Shown here in pieces: positions 1-12,864 of a DNA stretch of 55,810 nucleotides. A model generated the notes under the pieces. That model was not told the origin of the DNA, made no database searches, and was given only the letters and a program-made list of their open reading frames with translations. The stretch's first letter is position 1; each line of letters starts with the position of its first letter. This stretch comes from Roseospira visakhapatnamensis (GTDB taxonomy: Bacteria; Pseudomonadota; Alphaproteobacteria; Rhodospirillales; Rhodospirillaceae). Location: positions 1-55,810 of the forward strand of contig NZ_JACIGK010000028.1 of NCBI RefSeq assembly GCF_014197915.1, read 5' to 3'. Both the position numbers and the translations under genes were made by a program.

Positions 1-243
1 TCGAGCGGCGGTCCCAAGCCTGGAAGTGCTTGCAGACGAGGCCGTTCCTGGTGACGGTCATGTGGTCGATCTGGATGCGCTCGCCGACGGCGATGCCCTT
101 GTAATCCTTTATACGTCCATGGCTGGGCGTGCCGGCCCTTGAAGGTGCGTTTGTGTTTGGCGCGCAGGGCGGACGGCGAGCGCTGGGTCAGCCCCTTTTC
201 CGCCAGGTGCTTGAGGATGCGCCCGACGGTGCTGACTCTGAGG
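1..243 (-). pseudogene. Transposase fragment (integrase-core, IS481-like), frameshifted and cut by the window edge
   Basis: Read on the minus strand, about 243 to 110 encodes TVGRILKHLAEKGL and then FKGRHAQPWTYK. The reading then continues one frame over as DYKGIAVGERIQIDHMTVT up to the window edge. This is the junction between the DNA-binding region and the DDE/rve core of an integrase-like transposase; the D of IDHM would be the first catalytic Asp. Removing one T from the TTT at 108-110 rejoins the two halves into YKDYKGIA, so one base insertion explains the break. The family assignment is by remembered motif similarity. The rest of the gene lies outside the window. Confidence 0.6.
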
Positions 244-245
244 GG

Positions 246-1077
246 GCGGCTTTGACGTCGATCGCCGAGACGTTCGGGTGTTCGGCGGAGACGCTGCGCA
301 ACTGGGTGCGCAAGGCGGACCGCGCGGCGTCGCCGGTGCACGCGGCGTCCGACGCGGCGGCATTGAGGTGGCCCGCTGCACGGTGGAACGCCTGATGAAG
401 GACATGGCTCTTCAGGGCGCGGTAAGGGGCAAGCGGATCAAGACGACGATCAGCAATCCGGCCACGCCGAGCCCCGAGGACCATGTCAACCGCCAGGTCC
501 AACCGTCCCGCCCCGATGCGCTGTGGGTGGTGAACTTTACCTTTGTCGCGACGGCCTTTGGGTTTGTCTATGTCGCCTGTGTCATTGACGCCTTCGCGCG
601 CCGGATCGTCGGCTGGCGGGGCTCGGCCCGCGCCATGACGACCCTTGTCCTCGATGCCCTGGATCAGGCCCTGCATGCCTGCGGGCCGTTCCCGGGCGGG
701 GCCCTGATCCACCACAGCGACCGGGGAGTCCAGTACTTATCACTGACGTACACCGAGCGCCTGACCGACGCCGGCGTGAAACCGTCCGTGGGCAGTGTCG
801 GCGACAGCACCGACAACGCCCTGGCCGAGACCGTCAATGGCCTCTACAAGGCCGAGGTCATCAACCCGCGCGGCTCCTGGTCCGGCGTCGAGGCCGTCGA
901 ATGCGCCACCCTGGAATGGGTGGAGTGGTTCAACCATCGCCGCCTGCTGGGACCGATCGGAAACAGACCCCCCGCCGAGGCCGAAGCCCGCTATCATGAG
1001 GCCCTCCGGGAGGCCACGATGGCGGCGGAGCACTCACACCAACCAGCCTCCGCCAAACCCGGGGCGGTTCACTTTGA
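246..1077 (+). pseudogene. IS3-family element remnant: orfA helix-turn-helix piece fused to a decayed orfB transposase
   Basis: Three reading frames carry pieces of one IS3-type transposase. Frame one (246-325) has SIAETFGCSAETLRNWVRKA, the OrfA helix-turn-helix. After a deletion and frame change, 368 to about 1020 carries OrfB from VARCTVERLMKDM through the rve core: WVVNFTFV, the region IHHSDRGVQY and DNALAETVNGLYKAE, then WFNHRRLLGPIGNRPPAEAE. A third frame (about 1030-1077) holds the usual C-terminus TSLRQTRGGSL followed by TGA. The first catalytic Asp, normally in W-x-x-D-F-T, is Asn here (AAC at about 533). Internal deletion, two frame changes and a lost catalytic residue make it non-functional. 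It ends 17 bp from the next gene's stop codon. Confidence 0.8.
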
Positions 1078-1093
1078 TGCCGTCCGCAGCCTG

Positions 1094-2029
1094 CTAGACG
1101 AGGAGGTTGACGGCGCCGTCCGCCCCTACCGCACCGAAGGCGTCGGTCACCGCCGCCCTGGCGCCGCGCGCGGCGGCGTCGGCGTCCCGGACAGCATAGG
1201 AGGCGCCATCGCCGGTCCGCTCCAGGACACGTTCCGCGGCCTTGATGATCGACCGAAGGGTGGCCAGCGTGTGCCGGGCATCGCGCGCGAACGCCTCGTC
1301 CTCAGCACGGGCGGATCCACGCCCCCCTGTCTCGGGCGGAGATGCGATCCCCCCCGGGCCGGCGGCGGTCTCCGGTCCTTGGTCGCCGGCGACGACCGGG
1401 GGCGGCGCCGTCTCCCCCCCCGGGCCGGCGGCGGTCTCCGCGCCGGCCCTCGTCGCCGATACGGGCGCGCCCTGGGTCTCGGCCGGCGGCGCGCCCGCCC
1501 CGTCGGTGGCGCCGACCGTCACCGGCGCGGTCGCCGAGACCGACGCCCCGCCCGGGGACCCCGGGGACATCATGGACGCGGCGGACGCTCCTCCCCCCCC
1601 GCCCGCGCCGGCATAGTCCCGAACGGCGGTCGCCAGGTCCCGGGCCAGGGCGGCGGCCCGGCGGGCGGCGGCCTCGGGATTGGTGGCGACCATCATGCGC
1701 AGCGCCTGAAGCTCGGCCTTGATACGGGCGATCTTCTGTCGGGCGGCTTCCTTGCGGGCTTCGTCGATGCGCGCCGGGTTGGCGTCGAGCCACGCCTGGG
1801 CCTGCCGAAGATGCTCCTGCTGCTCGCGCATCGCGTCCGCGCGATCCGGATCATCCTTCGCGACCATGGCGATCAGGTCGTCGGACGGCAGCGCGCGATC
1901 CGCGCGGGTCGCCGATCCGGGTGTCGGCCCCGAGGCACCGGCCGACGATCTGGCGACGGCCGGCTGTCGGGATGCGAAGAAGAGAGCCGCGTTCTGCGGC
2001 GTGGGACTGGTCACAAGCATGCGGGTCAT
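1094..2029 (-). CDS. Hypothetical Ala/Gly/Pro-rich protein with a central helical segment
   Basis: 311 residues, family not recognised. The N-terminal part (about 1-60) is low complexity. Residues about 65-130 are charged and helix-prone (EQQEHLRQAQAWLDANPA, KIARIKAELQALRMM) and could form a coiled coil. The middle (about 145-250) is Gly/Ala/Pro-rich and contains two copies of ETAAGPGG, encoded by near-identical 24-bp DNA repeats around 1348-1373 and 1415-1438. The C-terminus is again Ala-rich and helical. No signal peptide or membrane span is seen. Upstream, a 13-bp direct repeat (ACGTCAGGCTTCA at 2060-2072 and 2077-2089) could be an operator. An opposite-strand reading is also open across this stretch but shows no known protein. 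Codon bias favours this strand. Confidence 0.6.
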   Translation of the reverse strand: MTRMLVTSPTPQNAALFFASRQPAVARSSAGASGPTPGSATRADRALPSDDLIAMVAKDDPDRADAMREQQEHLRQAQAWLDANPARIDEARKEAARQKIARIKAELQALRMMVATNPEAAARRAAALARDLATAVRDYAGAGGGGGASAASMMSPGSPGGASVSATAPVTVGATDGAGAPPAETQGAPVSATRAGAETAAGPGGETAPPPVVAGDQGPETAAGPGGIASPPETGGRGSARAEDEAFARDARHTLATLRSIIKAAERVLERTGDGASYAVRDADAAARGARAAVTDAFGAVGADGAVNLLV

Positions 2030-2059
2030 CCTTGTTCCCGGGGGGCTTGCTCACGTGAC

Positions 2060-2089
2060 ACGTCAGGCTTCATGGGACGTCAGGCTTCA
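2060..2089. repeat. 13-bp direct repeat upstream of the hypothetical gene
   Basis: ACGTCAGGCTTCA occurs twice with a 17-bp period, 31 and 48 bp before the start of the minus-strand gene ending at 1094. A short palindrome, GGCTTCAAGCC, follows at 2084-2094. The placement would suit a regulator binding site; no regulator is identified. Confidence 0.5.
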
Positions 2090-2155
2090 AGCCTTTGACA
2101 ACCATAGCATCCCGAAACGACCCAAGGCCAAGACTTCTCGCGCCGCGCCGTGTGG

Positions 2156-3229
2156 TCAGGCGCGCTCGCGCTCGATCGCGTCGCCGACCCTCCGGGGCGG
2201 ACGGTCACGCACCATATAGGGATCCTGCCCGGTGACGCGCGCGTGCGTGTCGGACAGCAGCTCCAGCACGAAGCCGAATCCCATCAGCATCATGGCCGCC
2301 AGGCCCACGCCCATGGACACGTAGAACAGCGGCCGGCTGGTGATGGGGGTGCCGACGATGATCCGCTCCAGGCCCAGCCACAGCAGCACCGCCCCGGCCA
2401 CCAGCACGGTCGCCAGGCTGATCCGTCCGAACAGGTAGATGGGGCGGGCCTTGAAGCTGGCCTGGAACCACAGCATGACGATGTCGAACAGCACGTCGAC
2501 GACGCGGTTCAGGCCGTACTTGCTGGTCCCGGCGAAGCGGGCGTCGGCGTGCACGTCGACCTCGACCACCGATCCGCCCATCAGATGCACCAGCGCCGGC
2601 AACAGGCGGTGCTGGCCGGCACGCAGGCGCAGGCGCCGGGCCACGTCGCCACGCAGGCACTTGAAACCGCCCATGTCGCGGGCCGGACAGCCGGTGGTGG
2701 CGCGCAGCATGGCGTTGGCCGCGCGGCTGGGCCACAACCGCCAGACGGCGCTTTCGGGACGGCCCTGGCGACGACCGGAAACCAGGTCCGCGCCGCCCTC
2801 GGCCGCCGCCAGCAGCGTGGCGATATCCTCAGGCCGGTTCTGAAGGTCCGCGTCCATGACGACCACGTGGGCGCCGCGCGCGACCCGGAAGCCGGCCGAC
2901 ATGGCCGCCCATTGCCCGGTGTTGCGCGTCAGGTAGCGCGGTTTCAGACGGGGATCGCCGGCGGCCAGCGTCGCCAGGCGGGCGTTGGTGCCGTCCGTCG
3001 ACCCATCGCTGACGGCGATGATCTCGTACTCGACTCCCAGCGCCGCCATGGCCGCCGTGGTGCGCCGATGGAAGGCGTCGAGGCATGCGTCCTCGTTGAA
3101 CATGGGCACGACGATGGACACATCGGGGGGGAGGTCGGCCGGCGGATGGTCGGCGGAGTCGCCGGTCGCGAACCCGGCCGGCTCGGCGGGGGCGACGCGG
3201 GCACGGGACACGCACGGATGAGAGGGCAT
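2156..3229 (-). CDS. Family 2 glycosyltransferase, polyprenyl-phosphate type (GtrB/DPM1-like)
   Basis: 357 residues. The GT-A fold begins with [13 protein letters not shown] (38-50), followed by the nucleotide-binding SDGSTDGT (74-81) and the DxD motif in [14 protein letters not shown] (122-135). [12 protein letters not shown] (231-242) is the usual motif of polyprenyl-phosphate glycosyltransferases. Two C-terminal membrane spans (about 269-292 and 301-325) anchor it. It probably transfers a sugar from a nucleotide donor to undecaprenyl phosphate at the inner membrane. The frame runs upstream into ilvD, but that part is the antisense of a real gene. ATG 3229 is the first start outside ilvD and leaves about 37 residues before the fold. 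No partner flippase or second transferase lies next to it, so the sugar is unknown. Confidence 0.85.
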   Translation of the reverse strand: MPSHPCVSRARVAPAEPAGFATGDSADHPPADLPPDVSIVVPMFNEDACLDAFHRRTTAAMAALGVEYEIIAVSDGSTDGTNARLATLAAGDPRLKPRYLTRNTGQWAAMSAGFRVARGAHVVVMDADLQNRPEDIATLLAAAEGGADLVSGRRQGRPESAVWRLWPSRAANAMLRATTGCPARDMGGFKCLRGDVARRLRLRAGQHRLLPALVHLMGGSVVEVDVHADARFAGTSKYGLNRVVDVLFDIVMLWFQASFKARPIYLFGRISLATVLVAGAVLLWLGLERIIVGTPITSRPLFYVSMGVGLAAMMLMGFGFVLELLSDTHARVTGQDPYMVRDRPPRRVGDAIERERA

Positions 3230-3413
3230 CGCCTGGGCTCGCGAGGGTGAAGGATGGGGCGGGGCGGACCTGTTTAGCGGCTGTCGGGCGCCCGGTCCAG
3301 CCGCGTCGCCGGGCCCGGCCGTCGACACCCGTCGCGCCACGCTTTTCAGGGTATCGTGGAGGCCCGCCCCTAAGGTAAGAGTGGCATCACGAACTCGAGA
3401 CGGGAGGATCATC

Positions 3414-5330
3414 ATGCCTGAGTTGCGTTCGCGCACCACGACGCATGGCCGTAACATGGCCGGAGCCCGGGGACTGTGGCGGGCCACCGGCATGACGGAC
3501 TCCGACTTCGGCAAGCCGATCATCGCGGTGGCCAACTCCTTCACGCAGTTCGTGCCCGGCCATGTGCACCTGAAGGATCTGGGGCAGCTGGTCTGCCGCG
3601 AGATTGAGGCCGCCGGCGCCGTCGCCAAGGAATTCAACACCATCGCCGTGGACGACGGCATCGCCATGGGCCATGGCGGCATGCTCTACAGCCTGCCGTC
3701 CCGCGAGCTGATCGCCGACGCCGTCGAATACATGGTCAACGCCCACTGCGCCGACGCGCTGGTGTGCATCTCCAACTGCGACAAGATCACCCCCGGCATG
3801 CTGATGGCCGCCATGCGGCTGAACATCCCCACGGTGTTCGTCTCCGGCGGACCGATGGAGGCCGGCAAGGTGGAGGTGGACGGCCAGGACCACGCCGTGG
3901 ACCTGATCGACGCCATGGTGCAGGCGGCCGACGACGCCAACAGCGACGAGACCGTCGCCGCCTACGAACGCTCCGCCTGCCCCACCTGCGGGTCGTGCTC
4001 GGGCATGTTCACCGCGAACTCCATGAACTGCCTGACCGAGGCGCTGGGGCTCGCGCTGCCCGGCAACGGCTCCATGCTGGCCACCCACGGCCGCCGCAAG
4101 GCGCTGTTCCTGGAGGCCGGGCGCCGCGTGGTGGACCTCTGCCGGCGGTGGTACGAGCAGGACGACGCCTCGACACTGCCGCGCCACATCGCCTGCCACG
4201 CCGCGTTCGAGAACGCCATGCGCCTGGACATCGCCATGGGCGGCTCCACCAACACCGTCCTGCACCTGCTGGCGGCCGCCCGCGAGGGCGAGGTGCCGTT
4301 CACCATGGCCGACATCGACCGGCTGTCACGCTCCACGCCGAACCTGTGCAAGGTGGCGCCGGCGGTCGCCGACGTGCATGTCGAGGACGTCCACCGCGCC
4401 GGCGGCATCATGGCCATTCTGGGGGAACTGGACCGCCTGAATCTGCTGGACACGTCGGTGCCCACGGTGCACGGCGCCACCCTGGGCGAGGCGCTGGCCC
4501 ACTGGGACGTCCGCGTGACCAACGACCCGGCGGTGCGCGACATGTTCCGCGCCGCCCCCGGCGGGGTGCGCACCACCCAGGCGTTCTCGCAGGATCGCCA
4601 TTATCCGGACCTGGACCTTGACCGCGCCGCCGGCGTCATCCGCGACGGCGCGCACGCGTTTTCGGCCGACGGCGGGCTGGCGGTGCTGTACGGCAACGTC
4701 GCCGAACGCGGCTGCATCGTGAAGACCGCCGGCGTCGATGCATCCATCCTGCGGTTCTCCGGTCCCGCCGTGGTCTGCGAAAGCCAGGACGAGGCGGTCG
4801 CCCGCATCCTCGGCGGCGAGGTCACCGCCGGCGACGTCGTCATCGTCCGCTACGAGGGTCCCAAGGGCGGCCCCGGCATGCAGGAGATGCTGTATCCCAC
4901 GAGCTACCTGAAGTCGATGGGCCTGGGCAAGAGCTGCGCCCTGTTGACCGACGGCCGCTTTTCCGGGGGAACCTCGGGACTGTCGATCGGCCACGCGTCG
5001 CCCGAGGCCGCCGCCGGGGGCGGAATCGCGCTGATCGAGCCGGGAGATATCATTGACATCGACATTCCGGCGCGCACAATCGGCGCGCGCGTGGACGACG
5101 CGGAAATGGATCGGCGCCGCGCCGCCATGGAAGCCCGGGGACCCGCCGCGTGGCAACCGAACGGCCGGCGCCGCGTTGTCTCACCAGCGTTGCGCGCCTA
5201 CGCCGCCCTGACCACCAGCGCCGACCAGGGCGCGGTGCGCGACGTCGCCCAGGTCGAACACGGCGCCGGCGCGGCAGCCGCGCCGGCGCCCACGCCCGCC
5301 TCTCCCTTGCCCGTGACCGAGGACGTCTGA
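3414..5330 (+). CDS. ilvD: Dihydroxy-acid dehydratase
   Basis: 638 residues, the usual size for the long IlvD type. It dehydrates 2,3-dihydroxy-isovalerate and 2,3-dihydroxy-3-methylvalerate in valine and isoleucine synthesis. Conserved segments are all present: [19 protein letters not shown] near the N-terminus, the Fe-S ligand regions [12 protein letters not shown] and [34 protein letters not shown], and [20 protein letters not shown] near the C-terminus. ATG 3414 is chosen because GGGAGG (3402-3407) sits 6 bases upstream and the protein then starts with the family's [24 protein letters not shown] at 3381 in the same frame lacks this support. The last 20 or so residues form an Ala/Pro tail. 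The stop is six bases before the hemerythrin-REC gene. Confidence 0.97.
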   Translation: MPELRSRTTTHGRNMAGARGLWRATGMTDSDFGKPIIAVANSFTQFVPGHVHLKDLGQLVCREIEAAGAVAKEFNTIAVDDGIAMGHGGMLYSLPSRELIADAVEYMVNAHCADALVCISNCDKITPGMLMAAMRLNIPTVFVSGGPMEAGKVEVDGQDHAVDLIDAMVQAADDANSDETVAAYERSACPTCGSCSGMFTANSMNCLTEALGLALPGNGSMLATHGRRKALFLEAGRRVVDLCRRWYEQDDASTLPRHIACHAAFENAMRLDIAMGGSTNTVLHLLAAAREGEVPFTMADIDRLSRSTPNLCKVAPAVADVHVEDVHRAGGIMAILGELDRLNLLDTSVPTVHGATLGEALAHWDVRVTNDPAVRDMFRAAPGGVRTTQAFSQDRHYPDLDLDRAAGVIRDGAHAFSADGGLAVLYGNVAERGCIVKTAGVDASILRFSGPAVVCESQDEAVARILGGEVTAGDVVIVRYEGPKGGPGMQEMLYPTSYLKSMGLGKSCALLTDGRFSGGTSGLSIGHASPEAAAGGGIALIEPGDIIDIDIPARTIGARVDDAEMDRRRAAMEARGPAAWQPNGRRRVVSPALRAYAALTTSADQGAVRDVAQVEHGAGAAAAPAPTPASPLPVTEDV

Positions 5331-5336
5331 CCCGAC

Positions 5337-6245
5337 ATGGCCTACATCGACTGGAGCCCCGACCTGGAGTTGGGAATCGATCTGGTGGACCAGGACCACA
5401 AGGTTCTGGTCGCCCTGCTCAATCAGGCCCACGAATGCATGGGCGATCGCGAGGAGGCGGCCACCCTGGGCAGTGTCTTGAATGCCCTGGTGGATTACAC
5501 GGAGTATCATTTCCTGCGCGAGGAGCGGGTGATGGACGCCGCCGGCTTCAGCGAACTCGACGAACATCGCGAGTTGCATCGCCGGCTGACCCGCCAGGCC
5601 CGCGAAATCCGCGATCGCTACGCCGTCGATCCCAGCGGCGTGCGCGCCGTCGAGGTGATGGACTTCCTGCGCACCTGGCTGATGGACCACATCCTGAAAC
5701 AGGACTTCCGGTTCCGCCCGGCGGTGATGGCCCGGCCCGAGTCCGTCGACGTGGCCCGGACCATCGAGTTCGAAACCCGCGACGAGGACCACGCCGCCGA
5801 TGGCGCCACCGGAGCCGGCGACAGCCCCAGGGACGCCGCCACGGTCGGAGGACCGGTGGACTTCACGACCATGTCGGTGCTGGTGGTGGACGACAACCAG
5901 AATTTCCAGATCATCCTGCGCACCATCTTCAAGGGCCTCGGCTGCCCCGACGTACGCCTGGCCGACGGCGCCCGCCAGGGCCTGGACGCCCTGAACCAGG
6001 CCCCGCCCTCGCTGATCCTGGTGGACTGGCGCATGGAGGGCATGGACGGCCTGGGCTTCGTGCGCGCGGTGCGCGACCAGGACATCACCGTGCCCATCGT
6101 CATGATCACCGGCTACAACGAGCCGGGCTTTTCCGACCGGGCGCGTGAGGCCGGCGTCAATGGGTTCCTGGAAAAGCCGATCACCGCGCGGGGGCTGGTG
6201 GAGACCGTCTCCCGCGCCCTGCATGACGTGCGTTCGGCGGCCTGA
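5337..6245 (+). CDS. Bacteriohemerythrin-response regulator fusion protein
   Basis: 302 residues. The N-terminal domain (1-130) is a bacteriohemerythrin with all seven di-iron ligands in family spacing: H21, H58, E62, H77, H81, H118, D123. A variable acidic linker (about 131-178) leads to a receiver domain (179-300) with acidic pair D185/D186, phosphoacceptor D230 (LVDWRMEGMDG), T258 and K280. Hemerythrin binds O2 reversibly, and REC is phosphorylated by a histidine kinase. There is no output domain, so it probably acts like a single-domain regulator modulated by oxygen. The gene starts six bases after the ilvD stop and has no promoter room, so it is co-transcribed and probably translationally coupled. 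No cognate kinase is adjacent. Confidence 0.93.
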   Translation: MAYIDWSPDLELGIDLVDQDHKVLVALLNQAHECMGDREEAATLGSVLNALVDYTEYHFLREERVMDAAGFSELDEHRELHRRLTRQAREIRDRYAVDPSGVRAVEVMDFLRTWLMDHILKQDFRFRPAVMARPESVDVARTIEFETRDEDHAADGATGAGDSPRDAATVGGPVDFTTMSVLVVDDNQNFQIILRTIFKGLGCPDVRLADGARQGLDALNQAPPSLILVDWRMEGMDGLGFVRAVRDQDITVPIVMITGYNEPGFSDRAREAGVNGFLEKPITARGLVETVSRALHDVRSAA

Positions 6246-6253
6246 CGCCCGCC

Positions 6254-6270
6254 GGGACCACGCGGGTCCC
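6254..6270. terminator. Short hairpin between convergent genes
   Basis: GGGACC (6254-6259) and GGTCCC (6265-6270) form a 6-bp GC stem with a 5-base loop between the hemerythrin-REC stop and the ligA stop. No T-run follows on either side, so it is at best a weak bidirectional terminator. Confidence 0.3.
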
Positions 6271-10091
<3,821 letters not shown>

Positions 10092-10175
10092 GACCAGGGG
10101 TTCCGAGAGCCTTGGAGGAGTGGGCGCGGTGGGCGGGTCCCGGCCTCGACCCGGCGCCGCCCCACCAGGGCACCG

Positions 10176-11042
10176 TCAGAGCCAGTCGAACCACCCGTCG
10201 TACCAACGGGTTTCCCGCCGGGGATCGGCGATGCGCTCGCCGGTGACCAGTTCATAGGCGTCCACGTACCAGTCGCTGCCCGGGTAGTTGTGGCCCAGCA
10301 CGGCGGCCACCTTGCGGGCCTCCCCCGTGAGACCCAGCATGACATTGGTCTCCACCACGCGGTACAGCGCCTCGGGAACATGGGTGGTCTGTTGATAGTC
10401 GGCGATCACCTGCTTGAACCGGTTCAGCGCCGCCAGGTGGTGCTTCTGCCGCAGGTAGTAGCGCCCGACGCTCATCTCCTTGCCCGCCAGATGGTCGCGC
10501 GCCAGGTCGATCTTGAAGCGCGCGTCGCGGGCATACTTCGTGTTGGGGAAGCGGTTGGCCACCTCGCGCAGGCTGGCCATGGCCTGGCGCGTCATTTCCT
10601 GATCGCGCTGCACGTCGGTGATCTGTTCGTAGTAGCTCAGCCCCTTGAGATAATAGGCGTAGGCGATGTCCCGATTCCCGGGATGCAACTGGATGAAGCG
10701 GTCGATCGCGACGATTGCGTCGTCATATTGGTTATTCTCGTAATGGCTGTAGGCCGCCATCACCTGCGCCTTGGTCGCCCAGATCGAGTACGGGTGCTGC
10801 CGCTCCACCTCGTCGAACGCCCGGGCCGCCTCCTCGTAGTCCTCGTCCTCCAGCAGGGTGACGGCGCGGTTGTACAGGCGCTCGACCGGTTCTTCCGTGT
10901 AGTCCAGTTCGTCCTCGCCATTGCTGCCGCACCCCGTCAGGCCGACCGTCAGGCCGGCCGCGAGAACAAGGGCGGCCAGGCTCAGGGCCGGGCGGCGCGG
11001 AACGCGAGCGTGGTGCGGAACGCGGACTGGGAAGGCGGTCAT
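10176..11042 (-). CDS. bamD: Outer membrane protein assembly factor BamD (lipoprotein)
   Basis: 288 residues. The N-terminus is a lipoprotein signal peptide: a basic start, a hydrophobic stretch (about 18-34) and lipobox LTGC with the lipidated Cys at 38. TPR-type helices follow, with the BamD pattern from LYNRAVTLLEDEDYEEAARA through PYSIWATKAQVMAAYSHYEN to AYYLKGLSYYEQITDVQRDQ. It is the essential lipoprotein of the beta-barrel assembly machine at the periplasmic face of the outer membrane. ATG 11042 is used because the 35 extra residues of the longer frame would ruin the signal peptide. It has its own probable promoter and is separated from lpxC by a hairpin, so it probably starts a bamD-recN-ligA unit. 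Confidence 0.94.
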   Translation of the reverse strand: MTAFPVRVPHHARVPRRPALSLAALVLAAGLTVGLTGCGSNGEDELDYTEEPVERLYNRAVTLLEDEDYEEAARAFDEVERQHPYSIWATKAQVMAAYSHYENNQYDDAIVAIDRFIQLHPGNRDIAYAYYLKGLSYYEQITDVQRDQEMTRQAMASLREVANRFPNTKYARDARFKIDLARDHLAGKEMSVGRYYLRQKHHLAALNRFKQVIADYQQTTHVPEALYRVVETNVMLGLTGEARKVAAVLGHNYPGSDWYVDAYELVTGERIADPRRETRWYDGWFDWL

Positions 11043-11129
11043 GGATGCGGCGATGATCCGGATGGCCGTGGGCCGCGAGGGCCGGGGCGGAGGCACGGAC
11101 CGGGCCGGCTCGGCCCGAGCGAGGACCGC

Positions 11130-11157
11130 ACTATACCACGGTGGCACCGGCTGTCAT
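11130..11157 (-). promoter_or_regulatory. Probable sigma-70 promoter of bamD
   Basis: On the minus strand ATGACA (11157-11152) is followed after 16 bases by TATAGT (11135-11130). Each hexamer matches the sigma-70 consensus at five of six positions. Predicted transcription would begin near 11123, leaving a leader of about 80 bases before bamD. The site lies between the lpxC hairpin and bamD, as an internal promoter should. Confidence 0.5.
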
Positions 11158-11179
11158 CACCACGGTGGCGCGGGCGATC

Positions 11180-11215
11180 ATCCGGCCCGCGAGCGTCCCG
11201 GCACGCGGGCCGGAT
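11180..11215 (-). terminator. Perfect 12-bp stem just after lpxC
   Basis: ATCCGGCCCGCG (11180-11191) and CGCGGGCCGGAT (11204-11215) pair perfectly around a 12-base loop. The stem begins at the last base of the lpxC stop codon. No T-run follows on the minus strand, so it may be a Rho-assisted terminator or an mRNA 3'-end stabiliser rather than a classic terminator. Confidence 0.45.
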
Positions 11216-12240
11216 CACGCGCGGCGGCGCGCCTCCTGCACACCATCGGTGATGTCGGCGGCGGTGCTCAGGGCGGGTTCCAGGCGCCAGGCCGCCGGCC
11301 GCGCGAACAACGCCCGCAGCAGCAGGTTGTTGGCGCGGTGGCTGGGGCGCAGGCCGGCATAGACCCCGATGATCGGATGCCCGGCCAGGGCCAGATCGCC
11401 CAGGGCGTCCAGCGCCTTGTGGCGCACGAACTCGTCGGGACGGCGCAGGCCCTCCGGATTCAGCACCCGGTCGCCATCGATCACCACCGCATTGTCCAGC
11501 GACCCGCCCTGGGCGAGGCCGTTGGCGCGCAGGAAGGCGACCTCATGGGCGAAGCCGAAGGTACGGCAGTCGGCCAGGTCGGCGCGGAAGCTGTCGGGAC
11601 TCACCGTGATGGCGTGATGCTGGTGGCCGATCACCGGACTGTCGAACTGGATTTCCGCCTCGATGGTCAGGCCACGCCGGGCGGGGCGCAAGGCCAGCCA
11701 GGTCTGGCCGTCCTCCACCGTGATCTCGTCCAGGACACGGATCGCCTGGCGCACCGCCGGCTGGGCGACGGTGCCGACCTTCAGGATGGCGGTCACGAAG
11801 GCGGCACTGCTGCCGTCCATCACCGGCAGTTCCGGGCCGTCCACCTCGATGTCCAGATTGTCCACGCCAAGGCCGGCCAGCGCCGCCATCAGATGCTCGA
11901 CGGTGGAGACGGTAACGCCTTCGGTATTGCCCAGCATGGTGCACAGGCGCGTGTCGGTCACGTGGTCCCAGCGCGCCGGGATCATCGGATTCCGCCCGGT
12001 CACGTCCAGGCGGCGAACCCACAGACCCCGTCCCGGCGCTCCCGGACGCAGGGTCATGGTCACCGCCGCGCCCGAGTGCAAGCCCACGCCCTCGATGGTC
12101 ACCGGCGCGGCGAGGGTCCGCTGGGCGGTGGTGGGGGCCACGGCGCCGTGCGTCCAGGACGTCCGGGCGCCTGGTCCGGGGGTAGGATCATCCCCGGCAA
12201 GCTCCATGCTCAGGGCTTCGTCCAGGCTGGCGTCCTTCAT
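11215..12240 (-). CDS. lpxC: UDP-3-O-acyl-N-acetylglucosamine deacetylase
   Basis: 341 residues. LpxC is the zinc-dependent committed step of lipid A synthesis in the cytoplasm. Zinc and catalytic motifs are visible: TVEHLMAALAGLG (first His), the segment FVRHKALDALGDLALAG with H-x3-D, and GLRPSHRANNLLLRAL. The N-terminal VTIEGVGLHSG and PVMDGSSAAFV are also typical. About 40 residues before the fold are extra and Pro/Thr-rich. ATG 12240 is preferred because AGGGG lies six bases upstream; a GTG one codon earlier is also possible. Placement after ftsZ is standard for proteobacteria. Confidence 0.95.
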   Translation of the reverse strand: MKDASLDEALSMELAGDDPTPGPGARTSWTHGAVAPTTAQRTLAAPVTIEGVGLHSGAAVTMTLRPGAPGRGLWVRRLDVTGRNPMIPARWDHVTDTRLCTMLGNTEGVTVSTVEHLMAALAGLGVDNLDIEVDGPELPVMDGSSAAFVTAILKVGTVAQPAVRQAIRVLDEITVEDGQTWLALRPARRGLTIEAEIQFDSPVIGHQHHAITVSPDSFRADLADCRTFGFAHEVAFLRANGLAQGGSLDNAVVIDGDRVLNPEGLRRPDEFVRHKALDALGDLALAGHPIIGVYAGLRPSHRANNLLLRALFARPAAWRLEPALSTAADITDGVQEARRRA

Positions 12241-12243
12241 CAC

Positions 12244-12864
12244 GGTCCCCTAACGACTGGTTCCAGGTGGTGATTCGGCTGGCGGTCCGAGGGATGGACC
12301 ATCGGGCGATCCGGCCGCGATCCTGTCGTGACCGGAGGCCGGCGACCCTGGCGCGAGACCTGGCCCGCGAGGCTCCATCCCGCGCTGGCCCCTTCTGGCG
12401 ACGCAAAGACCATGGCGGCACGGTCCCTGACCGTGCGGATCCCGGCCGCGGCGGCAAACCCATGCCACGGCGAGGGACTCACCTTTTACTGTTCTAGGGA
12501 TAGAGGGTGCGTCGCTGCACCGCAAATCAATCAATGTTTCAGATTGTTGCGACGGGACGGGAGCGAATTCGGTCTTTGAATCAAAACCCTGACGACGTCT
12601 GCGAGAGCACCGTCGTAAGTCTGGGCACCGGCGACAGCACCACCGTCGCGGCACCCGGCCAGAACCGGGGCGCGCGGAAGGCGGACAGTCCTCGTCATGA
12701 ATAGACGCGTCTTGACCACACGCGTCATGACGACAGGCACGCGCCCCCGGGCGGGCGACGGGCAGGGAAACGGGTGTTGGGAAGGACGCGGAACCGGACA
12801 CGGCCGGCCGGACCGGGACGAGGGCACGCAGGCCCCGACCCCGACCGGCCGCGCGGTCCCGGCC
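12244..12864. other. 620-bp gap between ftsZ and lpxC
   Basis: No convincing gene; the open frames here lack any recognisable protein. A less GC-rich island at about 12485-12620 is where an lpxC promoter might sit, but no clear pair of hexamers was found. The 13-mer TGCGTCGCTGCAC at 12508-12520 is identical to the right end of the palindromic element at 36439-36451, with a CTAG nearby at 12494. It could be a worn remnant of that element. Confidence 0.5.

Noticed and set aside
278-2098. A 606-codon plus-strand frame through the IS3 relic and beyond
   Set aside because: Only its first third is transposase. The rest is the complement of the minus-strand hypothetical gene, kept open by GC bias, and reads as Arg/Gly/Pro-rich nonsense.
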